Source: RGIG6178 sp045118975 (GTDB lineage: Bacteria; Bacillota_I; Bacilli_A; RFN20; DUOF01). From it: a stretch of 64,000 nucleotides of DNA. The stretch is from positions 186,001 to 250,000 of the forward strand of contig JBGVCT010000003.1 in assembly GCA_045118975.1 (NCBI GenBank). Reading direction: 5' to 3'. The notes beneath the pieces were generated by a model. That model saw nothing but the letters and a program-made list of their open reading frames with translations, was not told the origin of the DNA and did no database searches. Below, piece by piece: positions 1 to 10,373 of this stretch. Within the stretch, counting starts at the first letter, position 1; every line of letters starts with the position of its first letter. A program made the position numbers and the translations under genes.

Positions 1-3000
1 TGTTGGAAATGATTCAACTACAAATGAAGGAGAATCAGATAGAAATAGAAATATTGATAATCCAAAGAATACTGTAGTTATTATAGACACTTTGGCTCCA
101 GTAATTTCTATTACAAGAACAGATCCAACTCAAAATAAGAGTAATGGCTCAGTTGACTACTATATACAAAATGGTGATGTATTTACTTATACATTTGTTA
201 TAAAAGATCTAAATGTATCTCAATTATACTATATGGAAGAAGGGGCACATGCTTACATTATGAGTTGTATTACAGGAAATGGTAATACAGCTATAAGTGG
301 AGGTACAAGAAATTGTGCTACTACAGCAGACTTTGCGCTTAATAAGGATTTAACTGAAACATTTGTTGTAAATGATATTGTTGCTTCAAGAAATGTAAAC
401 TATACTCCAGGATCAATAAGTGCAGCTTCAAATAAGTTTACTATAACAATTAACTTAACTGCTAATATTGGTAATGGTCTAGTTTATCCAAAACTAGATT
501 ACAACTCAATTATTGATAGAGCTGGTAATAATATTGTTATTGTTAATAATGTTGATGTAGCTAATAATGCTTTATATGCAGCAAGCAATGTTGTAAGTAG
601 AGTATATAGTTCTACAGATTCATATGCTGATATGTCTGTTATTTACCCATTCTATATAGATAATGTAGGATTAGATGTGGAATTTACTAGAGAAGAAGCA
701 CAAACTAATTACATTGATGGATATGAACCAGATAAGTTGGCTTGGTATGATAATGCAGGAAGAGGTAGTGTTGATTTAACTGCAGAAGGTTATGGAGATA
801 TCGACCCATGGGCTTCAGATAGTTTATTATCTACTGTTGGAGGACATGTTCTAGTACCAAATACAGTATTAATAGATTCTTCACCAGGTAGATCAAGCTT
901 TACATTAGTTACAGCCTTCTCTCAACACAATTCTTCATCAACAGCTCAAGGATACTTATTGTATACAGATACACTAAGAGTACTTATTATGGGAAATCAA
1001 GCTATGATTCTAAATGTATCAACTGAATTATTAAGATTTAATTTAGATCAGTTCTTGAATAGTCTTGTTATTACATATAAAGAAGGTATATTGACTGTTG
1101 CTTTAAATGGAGAAACTAAGACTAAGAATGTTGTTTTAGCACAAAACACAGGAACACAAACATACTTGCTATATAATTGTCAAAGTGAGTTAACTATCTA
1201 CTTACATTCATTTATGTTATATAGTAGAGTTTTAAGCGAAAATGAAATTGAACTAGAAGAATTGATTAATTCAGCTAGATATAGAAGAAATTATTATATT
1301 GTTGATAATGATGGAAAGATTGTAAATGATTATACTTATAGTGCAGGAGAAACAATGTATTTGAAGGTCAGATTAGAATCTGCACTTACTTCTGCTCTTG
1401 CTAATCAAGCAGCAAATATTATGTTTGATGGTTTAGATCCAATTCAATTTACATGTTCTGGAGGCATTGGTGAAGAATATGTATCATGTAGTGCTGCTAT
1501 GCCAAGAGCAGTTAATATGGCACACTATAAGTTATCAGGAATTAGAAATTCTACAACAAATAAAGTTGGATCTTATAACATCGCTAAAGATGCAACTCCA
1601 GAAGATATAACAGTTGGTTATAACTATTATGAAACTAATGGTATTGTTAGATGGTTAGATGCTTACTTCAAAGATGGTAACTATTGTTCACTTCCTGGAG
1701 GAGATTGTACAAATGTAGAAAACAGCATGACTACAGTTAACTTAAGTGATTCAAATCTAATGAGTTCTACTAAGGCAGGAGATACTGTTTCTGGTAGTGG
1801 TATTGCTGTTCATAATTCTAATTCAGAATATACTCATTTATACTATAGCTGGCAAAACAGAGAAATCGTTTATACTTCAATTGATTGGACAAATAAGATT
1901 CCTGTTACAAATGAGTCTAACTATAGTTATAATGCCTTAACTGGTGACTTCTATATTCCTCTTGCATCTTTAACTACAGGTAAATGGTACTTGTGGGTTA
2001 AGGTTGTTGATAATGCAGGAAATGAAACAATTATTAAAGATGATACACCATACTACATAATTAATGATGAAGCTGTTATGACAGGATTTGATATAATGCC
2101 AAATGAAAATGCTGTTAATAACATGTATTATAGTGCAGGGGATGAAGTTACAGTTGTAGCTAGTTTCTCTAAATCTATTTCAATACATAAAGATTATGTG
2201 GCTGATTTCAACAGTGGCTCTCAAGATACAATGAATGTTCGTATCTCATTTGGTGGAGTTACACACAAAGGTGATTTTGACTTCTCTGATGTTACATTTG
2301 ATATATGTAATATAAGTGCAAGTGGAAAGCCTAATATAAATTGTGCTTCTGCTGAAGCTGGTGGAAATGAATACTATATAGGTATTAATATAATATTTAA
2401 GTACACAATTACTAGAAAAGATGTTGATAACATGCGTAGTAGTAATGGTGATAATGGTACTATGGCATTTACATTTATGCTAGCTAATAACATTAAAGAT
2501 ATTTCAGGAAACGAGATTAACTTAGATAGTAATATTCAATATGCTTCATTACATGAAACTGAGATGAACTTCTCTGTTGATACTGGTTCAATTAAGAAAT
2601 ATGATGGTAGTGATTATGTGACTGCTACAGACCAAGGTGCATATAAGGCTAAGATTGAAGGATTCTTCGATGGTGCTTATGTTGCTACAAGAAATGAAGA
2701 TGGAGGAAATGTTATTTATACATCTTCTACAGATATGTATTATTCAGTTTCAAGTGAGACAACAAGTGAAAATATTTACTTATTGTTATACTATAACTAT
2801 GTTCTAGACGAAAAGGTAAAATTCACTGCTACTTTAACAAGCATGTATGATAGCGATAATAAACTACAATTAACATGTGAACCATATGAAATAAATAATA
2901 CAAATAGATATTCTATATGTACTAATGAAATACCAGTAATAACTAAGTTTGATCCAGATAGTTATGACACTATTGTAAGTGGAGCATATAATAGTAATTA

Positions 3001-6000
3001 CGATGTTCTAAATGAAGTAATTGCAATAGATTCACCAGAGGTGGGTAATAATTATAGATTAACATTTAGAACTACAATTCACACTGATACTTCTTTTGTT
3101 GCTTACTTAAGAAAGAGTGAAGAAGAAACAGATAGAGATGTAATTATGGTTGTGTGTGAGGCTGTTGACAATAACACAATTGCTACATGTATTTATGATT
3201 TGAATGATAATGGCAAAAAACAATTATCAGAATATAAGTACTTAGCTAATTACATTGATACAAATCCACAAGCAGTAAACTTAATAGAATCATTCACATA
3301 TGAAAATATTGTAAGTGATCAAGATTACTCTAATGGAACATTAGTAAAGATTAATGTTAAGTTTAAAGATGTTGCAACATATGTTGTATCAAGAGACTTC
3401 TCTGCAAGACTTTATGATACTGAAACAGGTAACTACGAGATTATCTCATGTAGTGGTGATATTACTACAGTTGGTGCAACAGCAGAACATAAAGCATACT
3501 CTACAACTAAGTGTATGTTCATGGTAAATAAGATTAATAGTGTTGATTTGACAAATTACTTATCAGCGCTTAATGCGGATACTAGATATCCATGGCTACA
3601 AGGTTTTGAAACTGTTGCTATTAAAGACAATTCAGTTACAGATCTTGAAATTGCAAATGGTCATTATGTTTATGACTTTGATGACTTTGAAGCAATAACT
3701 GAGGTTTCATATGCTAGAGGTACATACATTTACTATAGAATGTACTTCACAGAATATGTAAATATAACAACTAAGAAGTATTTATATGCTTCAGATTCAT
3801 CTGGATTCAGAATGTTTACATGTTTACCAACAAACGGATTCTCTGAGACAACATTATGTTATAGCAAAGTTGATAACGTAGAAGAAGTTTCAAGAATGGC
3901 TCCTGTTGTGATGTTGGATTCAATAAATGTAATACACGCTAACTCTTATACAGGAGGCGCTTTCAGTACCAAAGTAGATGGAGTACCACAAGAAATCAAC
4001 GTTTCAGGTTATGATTATGTTGTTGTTTATGATAGTACTTCTAGTGATAGTCAAAATGCATATATTTATAGACCGGATGGAACATTAGTAAATAGTATTG
4101 ACACTATTGTTGATAGAGCTAATAATCCACTTGATGTTACTGTAAACTTGGTAGAACTTGGAAATGTTGTTATTGACCCTGTTAAGCCTAAGTGGGAAAG
4201 AACAGATAAGGAAGGAAATCATATTATTTCAATCAATTTATATAAGAATGCTGATGGAACTAAGATTTCTTACTATGATTATGAAAATAACGCAGGAAGT
4301 GTTAATACCGTTAATGTGAGTGGTGGAAGATTTGTAATCAACTCTATTACTTACTATCTAAGCGATGATAAGAATAGTATTTATTGGTATGATAATTATT
4401 CAACATTCACTACGTTAGTGGGTAACTATGTAGCAATACATGGAGTTGAGTATACTTATACTGATAATGGAGGAACTTATACTCTTACAGATACTGATGG
4501 AAATTCAATATATGGTACATATCATAGCGCAAGCAATGAAGTTGTATTTGAAATTCAAAACGGAGCTTATACAAATGCTTATACTTTAAATCTAGCAAGT
4601 AAGCAAGTTATTTGGTATGACAAGTATGAGGCTACATTTGAGGATGGTAAGGCTGTTGTTAGTTATGCTTCAACATCTAAAACTATAACAAATACTCAAA
4701 CAATTATATTTGATGATTTAACTGATATGACATTTGATACATCTAGGGTTCAAATTATTGTTGATAATGTCAGCAAATCTGGTGATTCACAATATGGAGG
4801 AATAGAAATTAATGGTGAAACTTCAAATGGAACTACTATTAACAATACAAATCCAATAATTAATTATAATGTTATAGAACATGGTGAAATAGGTGAAAAG
4901 GCTGCTTCTGTAACAAATACAGTTACTCTATCTGATAATCTAGTTGATGTTATTATTTCAACATATCAATATCATCAAGACTTTAGAAGTAAGATACATA
5001 TGGTTATAACTGTAAAGAGTAAGACAGTTGATGATTATAGAGTATCTTATAGATTCTTAGAAGGAGCATTCTCAGATAGTGCTAATCCAGTTAATAAAAA
5101 TGCTTATATCTATGAGGGAATTTTAACTACAAATGTATTATTCACTGATAACACAGCACCTAGAGCATATCTAGACCAAGATAACATTAAGAAGTGGAAT
5201 GATATTTCTGGTAATAGTTATGATGGAAAATCAGAGAATGGTTTATGGAATGATGCATATAATGGATTTATTGGTAGTGTTGAATTTGTACCAGCAAGTG
5301 GAAACATTTATTCAACAGAAACATATGAAGGAATCCAAAGAGATTCATTTGTAAATGAAAATTACTTCTCTAGAACAATGTTTAAAGCTAACTTTACAAT
5401 AGAGATGTTAGTTTACTTATCATCTCCAAGCACAGTTAAACTTTATACAATTTCTAACGCAACACATACAAATGCAGAAACTAAGTCATTATACTTGCCA
5501 AGTGGTTATTCACATGTTGCTGTTAGCTATAAAATAGATGATACTAATCATAGATATTATGTATCTACATACATAAATGGAGCGATAGATACCGCTAATG
5601 TTATTAATGAGGATATCTATGATAATATTGATAGAGTTTATGAAACTCTAGAAGAAAAGATTAATCCGCAAATGGATTCAATTGTATTTGGTGATAATTA
5701 TACAATTCACTCTATAAGAGTTGTTTCTGGATATGATTTATTAGAAACAACATTTATGGAATACTTACCAACTTTAATTGCTAATAACTATGCTTTAGAT
5801 ATGGATAGATACGCAGGAACATCAATTTATGATGGAGATGGTGTAAATATTGCTGAAATTAGTGAATATGATACTTCATATCTAAATATTTGGTATGATG
5901 GATACTATAGTTCAAAAGATCAAAATGCACAATTCTCTAAAGTGTCAATAAGTGATGCATATGTAAATATTAATTCTACTGAGTATGTAATATATGATGG

Positions 6001-9000
6001 TTATCTAGTTGATACATCAGGAACTGATGCATCAAGAACTATAATAAATCCAGATAATACATTTGTTATTGGTGGTGTTACTTATACTATTAAAGATGGA
6101 TTTGTATATTATAATAACTTTGCTAATTATGAAATTATCCGTATGGGTAGTGGAATTAACTTTGCAAGCAATATCCAATATACATGGACAAAGGATGCAA
6201 ATAATATCATTACAGGACAACTTGATCAATCAATGCTTGGATTCTGTAATAATGATACATTTACATTTACATCTTGCTTAATTATCAATTGGCCAAATGA
6301 TCCTTCATTAGAAGAAGGTAAATACATGTTAGAGATTACTTTAACAGATGGAAATAATAATACTAGTACTTATAATAGTACTCATCCAACAAATAAAGTT
6401 TATGTATCAAGCTTTGTTGATAGAACAGCACCTAGAGTTGCTCTAAACAGTTTAACTCCTCAATATGATGGAGAAAATATTACAAGTATTACTGTGGATA
6501 AAACAAATGTTTATGCATATCAAGTATATCCAACAGCAGGTATATACACATATCCAACATCTATCATTTTAGGTATCCAATTCTCTGAAAAGGTTAACAT
6601 GCCACTAGATGAAGATGGAGACATTGATACTAACTACTTGTGTTCATTGCCAATACTTATGGTTCAATTCGCAAGGGGAGAAAACTATCAAGCTGATGAT
6701 GTATATATCTCTCCATGTACGCCTTCTGGAGAAGATGCTGGAATTGTTAAGATTGTTGGTAGAAATATCTTGTATAAGTACAGATTGACAAAGGGTGATA
6801 ATGGTACTCTTATCTATTCTGGACAAACAAGCCCTAACAACAAGATTAAGGGATCACAACATATTTCTGACCCATTCGGTAATGAAATTACAGATGATCT
6901 TGCACAAACTATCATTGATATTGTTCCTCATGGAGCGATAAAAGGTGATACTGATGCCCCATTCATCGTGGATATCATTAATACTGGAAAATATGTTAGA
7001 AAGAATAATACAGAATTGACATTTAATGTTAAGTTCTCTGAGGGTGTACATGTTTCTAGAAGCTTCTATTTAAGATTAAATCTTAGAAAAGCAGATGGAA
7101 CAGTTACTACAGATGAGGCAATGTGTACACCAACAACAACTACAGATTTAGTTACTAACGTTGATTGTAGATATACATACAATGGCACAGATGATGTTGA
7201 AGCTTCTGTTCACATCTTAGTTAATAGAAGTGAGCAAGTTCCAACAGCTGCTGAGGGCGTTAAGTTAAATAATATTAATCTAATTGGTTTATGTTATGAA
7301 TCAAATTGTAGTGATATAGAAACAATTGGAAATAAGATTGTTTATAACAACGCAGGTGTTGTATCTTATGAACCAGTTATTGTAGATGCTGCACATAATG
7401 GTTTAACTAGAATTCTAACTACACCATTTGTAGGACAAACTAATACAGAGGATGATTTACCTGTATCGATTGTATATCATAAAGATAATATGATTGGCTG
7501 GTTCAATAATTCTATGTATAACAGTTATGGATTTGATATCAAGAATAATTCACATATGAAGTATAATAGAATATTAACTGTGGATATTCCTCTAGTTGAT
7601 AATCTAGCTACATCTTTATCTGTTGATGGTAAAGAGATTATCTTTACAGATGGTACAAATAATACAGAATTAAGTGGATTTGCTTGTTTTGGAAATATGG
7701 GAGATAATGTTTTAAGATGTAGCAAAGAAGTTACTTATGCTGAAATAGTTTCTATTGGAAATAAGAGCAAATTGGCATACAACAGTCATAACCAAATTGA
7801 AGGCGTAATGTTTGATACTTCTAAGATTGTTAAGGCTTACGAACAATATCAATTGATTGTTGAGATTAATAAAGATGCGGTTGCTTCTGCTCCAGGAGCT
7901 GGAACATATGCATTAACATTCAATAGATCTTATGATAATATTACAAAGACTGTTTCAGGATTTGTATGTGAAGTAACTGCAGATAAGTATATATGTAAGA
8001 AGATTGTTTCATACGCTGATGCAGAGGCTTTAACTGTAGGACATTATGACAATATTTCTGCTATTGGTGCTCATCCAGTTATAGCTGCAGGTGTGGATTA
8101 TGTATTACCAAATCTTGCTTCTAACTTTACTTTAGAGATATTGCATAGAGGCAATATTAATGTAACAATCAACAATACAATTATTCCTGTACCAGGAAAT
8201 AACGCTGAAATTACTAAGACAATATTTAGAGCTAATGCTAACCATTATGTTGATTTCTATCAATATAAGATGGATGATGAAGCGACACTATCTCTAACAT
8301 TTATTAAGGATAAAGATGCCGCTGAAAATGCTTATTATTTAATAGTAAATGGTAATCCATTTGAAGTAAGTGCTTTATCTGGAGTAAGTGTAGATAATGC
8401 TAGAAGTTTATACTCTGTGCGTCTATATAATGCATATGTTTCAGATACTCAATTGATTAACAATAATATCAGTGATAATCAATTTGTAAATAATGCAGAA
8501 TTACCATCTAGATTAACTCAACAATTGGATTTAAGAGAAAATGTTGATTATAGTTCTATCCTATTTGGACATAGTTACTATGATGTAAAAGATCCTTCTC
8601 TTGAAGGTATAAGTGCTGCTAGTTCTACTGGTTGGGAGAGCGAATTTAAACTTGCTAATTTAAATGGCGATGTAATTCAAATTTTAACTAACCAAAGTAT
8701 TTATGATGGCAGTTACTACATCAATAGTAATAATGATAATTTTGCTGCAATGATTAGAGTTAGAGATCCTAATTATACAATCAATATCAATGATGTTGAT
8801 AATAAGATTAAGACGCTAATAGGCATAAATGCTAACTATATAATTGTTCACAAAGGACATCAATCTATGTATATTGAAGAAGATAACTTCTATTTACATA
8901 TCGTATACTTCTCAATCGAAGCTGCATCTGGAAATGATATTGGTAGTGCAGATGTTCAATTGACAATTGCTGGTGATGTATTTGATGATGCAGGTAACAA

Positions 9001-10183
9001 GTCTACTTTAAACGTAGAAAGTGGAAATGTATCTACAATAAAGATTAAGGTAGATAATGAAAAATTAGGAGTTATATATACTGATACAAGCAGTGAATAT
9101 GACTTTGTTAACTACTTATCTATCCAAGGATATGATAATATTGAAGCTGCAGATATCTTGCTAGAATACTTACAAAACGTAATTGATCAAACAGTTGCTA
9201 ATAATTGTGGTGGTAACCCTAACTTTGCTGAGTGTTACTATACAGTTAGAACAGAAAACATCTTATCTGAATATGTTGGAGAAAATGGTGCACTTAATGA
9301 AAATACTGGTGTAAGCTATAGCTCTGGTAGTACAATTAATATAAGAGTAAAACTTCAATCTTATGTTGAAGGCAATGCTAATCCAAGCGTGCCAGACTTT
9401 ACATTCACTTATAAAGGCGTAGAGTTTGTATGTAAGAAAGATGGAGATATGTATGCGGATTGTACTGGTGAAGTTGATTCTGATACAAACATTGGTGTAA
9501 GTAATACAATTCCCGAAGCGGGAGAAACTCCTTCTGGAACAATGATTTATATTGATGATGATGGAAAGAAACAATCTAAGTTATATGAAACACCAACTCA
9601 TGGCACAATCAAATTTGTAGAAGCTTATTTGAATGGTAGCTTGAGCAGTGTTAGAGATGTTGTAAACTCTAATACTGTTGATAGTTATGTAAAATATGAT
9701 GTTGTTTACTACATCACAACATATGTTGTAGACAAGGCTGGAAATGTAAGTGAAGATGTAAGAGTAATACACATAGTTAATAGAACTAATGGTGGTGCTG
9801 TATTTGCAACTACAACAGGAGTTAATACATACACAATTACTCAAGGCGCATCATTTGAATTGCCAGAGTTAATCGCAACATTAACTGATTTCCACACTAA
9901 TACTATGACAGATATTAATGATTACAATTTAATATATGAATACAATGGTAGAAGAGTGGAAGAAATTGACACCAGTCTAGTTGGAACATATAAGATATAT
10001 GCAACTACTAAGGTCGATGGTAAAGATGTTACTCAACTTGTATATACTCTTAATATCGAAGAGGGTTATGTAGAGGTTAAGGAAATCGAAAATAATTACA
10101 CAGTGATGATAATTCTAATAATTGGATTTGTTCTAATTATTGCTGCTGGAATTTATATCCAAAAGAAGAAAAGGGTTATTTAA
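1..10183 (+). CDS. Giant LamG/Ig-like surface protein 1 (5' end outside window)
   Basis: The frame is open from the first bases, so this is the C-terminal 3393 residues or more of a longer protein. It is a chain of bacterial Ig-like/HYR modules, many opening with a D-T-x-A-P motif. Three LamG (concanavalin A-like) modules can be seen, at about 727-1290, 5170-5805 and 7466-8600; the second has the typical W-x-D-x-S-G-N-x-x-D-G start. LamG folds often bind glycans, so adhesion is a reasonable inference. Many Ig-like modules carry a C-x(7-22)-C hairpin. The C-terminus is a QG-A-S-type module shared with giants 2 and 3, then one transmembrane helix (about 10105-10160) and the tail KKKRVI. No LPXTG motif is present. 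A terminator follows at once. The exact ligand is unknown. Confidence 0.9.
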   Translation, partial: VGNDSTTNEGESDRNRNIDNPKNTVVIIDTLAPVISITRTDPTQNKSNGSVDYYIQNGDVFTYTFVIKDLNVSQLYYMEEGAHAYIMSCITGNGNTAISGGTRNCATTADFALNKDLTETFVVNDIVASRNVNYTPGSISAASNKFTITINLTANIGNGLVYPKLDYNSIIDRAGNNIVIVNNVDVANNALYAASNVVSRVYSSTDSYADMSVIYPFYIDNVGLDVEFTREEAQTNYIDGYEPDKLAWYDNAGRGSVDLTAEGYGDIDPWASDSLLSTVGGHVLVPNTVLIDSSPGRSSFTLVTAFSQHNSSSTAQGYLLYTDTLRVLIMGNQAMILNVSTELLRFNLDQFLNSLVITYKEGILTVALNGETKTKNVVLAQNTGTQTYLLYNCQSELTIYLHSFMLYSRVLSENEIELEELINSARYRRNYYIVDNDGKIVNDYTYSAGETMYLKVRLESALTSALANQAANIMFDGLDPIQFTCSGGIGEEYVSCSAAMPRAVNMAHYKLSGIRNSTTNKVGSYNIAKDATPEDITVGYNYYETNGIVRWLDAYFKDGNYCSLPGGDCTNVENSMTTVNLSDSNLMSSTKAGDTVSGSGIAVHNSNSEYTHLYYSWQNREIVYTSIDWTNKIPVTNESNYSYNALTGDFYIPLASLTTGKWYLWVKVVDNAGNETIIKDDTPYYIINDEAVMTGFDIMPNENAVNNMYYSAGDEVTVVASFSKSISIHKDYVADFNSGSQDTMNVRISFGGVTHKGDFDFSDVTFDICNISASGKPNINCASAEAGGNEYYIGINIIFKYTITRKDVDNMRSSNGDNGTMAFTFMLANNIKDISGNEINLDSNIQYASLHETEMNFSVDTGSIKKYDGSDYVTATDQGAYKAKIEGFFDGAYVATRNEDGGNVIYTSSTDMYYSVSSETTSENIYLLLYYNYVLDEKVKFTATLTSMYDSDNKLQLTCEPYEINNTNRYSICTNEIPVITKFDPDSYDTIVSGAYNSNYDVLNEVIAIDSPEVGNNYRLTFRTTIHTDTSFVAYLRKSEEETDRDVIMVVCEAVDNNTIATCIYDLNDNGKKQLSEYKYLANYIDTNPQAVNLIESFTYENIVSDQDYSNGTLVKINVKFKDVATYVVSRDFSARLYDTETGNYEIISCSGDITTVGATAEHKAYSTTKCMFMVNKINSVDLTNYLSALNADTRYPWLQGFETVAIKDNSVTDLEIANGHYVYDFDDFEAITEVSYARGTYIYYRMYFTEYVNITTKKYLYASDSSGFRMFTCLPTNGFSETTLCYSKVDNVEEVSRMAPVVMLDSINVIHANSYTGGAFSTKVDGVPQEINVSGYDYVVVYDSTSSDSQNAYIYRPDGTLVNSIDTIVDRANNPLDVTVNLVELGNVVIDPVKPKWERTDKEGNHIISINLYKNADGTKISYYDYENNAGSVNTVNVSGGRFVINSITYYLSDDKNSIYWYDNYSTFTTLVGNYVAIHGVEYTYTDNGGTYTLTDTDGNSIYGTYHSASNEVVFEIQNGAYTNAYTLNLASKQVIWYDKYEATFEDGKAVVSYASTSKTITNTQTIIFDDLTDMTFDTSRVQIIVDNVSKSGDSQYGGIEINGETSNGTTINNTNPIINYNVIEHGEIGEKAASVTNTVTLSDNLVDVIISTYQYHQDFRSKIHMVITVKSKTVDDYRVSYRFLEGAFSDSANPVNKNAYIYEGILTTNVLFTDNTAPRAYLDQDNIKKWNDISGNSYDGKSENGLWNDAYNGFIGSVEFVPASGNIYSTETYEGIQRDSFVNENYFSRTMFKANFTIEMLVYLSSPSTVKLYTISNATHTNAETKSLYLPSGYSHVAVSYKIDDTNHRYYVSTYINGAIDTANVINEDIYDNIDRVYETLEEKINPQMDSIVFGDNYTIHSIRVVSGYDLLETTFMEYLPTLIANNYALDMDRYAGTSIYDGDGVNIAEISEYDTSYLNIWYDGYYSSKDQNAQFSKVSISDAYVNINSTEYVIYDGYLVDTSGTDASRTIINPDNTFVIGGVTYTIKDGFVYYNNFANYEIIRMGSGINFASNIQYTWTKDANNIITGQLDQSMLGFCNNDTFTFTSCLIINWPNDPSLEEGKYMLEITLTDGNNNTSTYNSTHPTNKVYVSSFVDRTAPRVALNSLTPQYDGENITSITVDKTNVYAYQVYPTAGIYTYPTSIILGIQFSEKVNMPLDEDGDIDTNYLCSLPILMVQFARGENYQADDVYISPCTPSGEDAGIVKIVGRNILYKYRLTKGDNGTLIYSGQTSPNNKIKGSQHISDPFGNEITDDLAQTIIDIVPHGAIKGDTDAPFIVDIINTGKYVRKNNTELTFNVKFSEGVHVSRSFYLRLNLRKADGTVTTDEAMCTPTTTTDLVTNVDCRYTYNGTDDVEASVHILVNRSEQVPTAAEGVKLNNINLIGLCYESNCSDIETIGNKIVYNNAGVVSYEPVIVDAAHNGLTRILTTPFVGQTNTEDDLPVSIVYHKDNMIGWFNNSMYNSYGFDIKNNSHMKYNRILTVDIPLVDNLATSLSVDGKEIIFTDGTNNTELSGFACFGNMGDNVLRCSKEVTYAEIVSIGNKSKLAYNSHNQIEGVMFDTSKIVKAYEQYQLIVEINKDAVASAPGAGTYALTFNRSYDNITKTVSGFVCEVTADKYICKKIVSYADAEALTVGHYDNISAIGAHPVIAAGVDYVLPNLASNFTLEILHRGNINVTINNTIIPVPGNNAEITKTIFRANANHYVDFYQYKMDDEATLSLTFIKDKDAAENAYYLIVNGNPFEVSALSGVSVDNARSLYSVRLYNAYVSDTQLINNNISDNQFVNNAELPSRLTQQLDLRENVDYSSILFGHSYYDVKDPSLEGISAASSTGWESEFKLANLNGDVIQILTNQSIYDGSYYINSNNDNFAAMIRVRDPNYTININDVDNKIKTLIGINANYIIVHKGHQSMYIEEDNFYLHIVYFSIEAASGNDIGSADVQLTIAGDVFDDAGNKSTLNVESGNVSTIKIKVDNEKLGVIYTDTSSEYDFVNYLSIQGYDNIEAADILLEYLQNVIDQTVANNCGGNPNFAECYYTVRTENILSEYVGENGALNENTGVSYSSGSTINIRVKLQSYVEGNANPSVPDFTFTYKGVEFVCKKDGDMYADCTGEVDSDTNIGVSNTIPEAGETPSGTMIYIDDDGKKQSKLYETPTHGTIKFVEAYLNGSLSSVRDVVNSNTVDSYVKYDVVYYITTYVVDKAGNVSEDVRVIHIVNRTNGGAVFATTTGVNTYTITQGASFELPELIATLTDFHTNTMTDINDYNLIYEYNGRRVEEIDTSLVGTYKIYATTKVDGKDVTQLVYTLNIEEGYVEVKEIENNYTVMIILIIGFVLIIAAGIYIQKKKRVI

Positions 10184-10192
10184 TTACTAACG

Positions 10193-10222
10193 GAGGGTGA
10201 CCAATGGTCATCCTCTTTTTTT
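10193..10222 (+). terminator. Rho-independent terminator after giant 1
   Basis: The arms GAGGGTGACC and GGTCATCCTC pair over 10 bp (one G-T) around a 3-nt loop and are followed by seven T residues. It lies 9 bp after the stop codon of giant 1. Confidence 0.9.
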
Positions 10223-10230
10223 GTCTATTA

Positions 10231-10268
10231 TTATATATAATATTTATAATATTATATTGTTTTGCACA
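10231..10268 (+). promoter_or_regulatory. AT-palindrome plus GCACA box upstream of giant 2
   Basis: A run of ATAATATT-type repeats is followed by GCACA (10264-10268), 110 bp before the ATG of giant 2. The region upstream of giant 3 has the same arrangement at nearly the same distance. I could not place a convincing -35/-10 pair here; TACAAT at 10318-10323 is one possible -10. A weak GACCC/GGGTC inverted repeat lies at 10283-10309. Confidence 0.35.
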
Positions 10269-10373
10269 TTATTTAAAAAAAAGACCCTAAAATATACATT
10301 ATTTGGGTCAAGTATTATACAATTTAAGTACATCTAATGACATTAGGTGTTGTTTGTTATGGGGGTATTTTAT

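Noticed and set aside
10283..10309. GACCC/GGGTC inverted repeat as a terminator
   Set aside because: It would act only on the minus strand, where no gene precedes it. On the plus strand no T-run follows.
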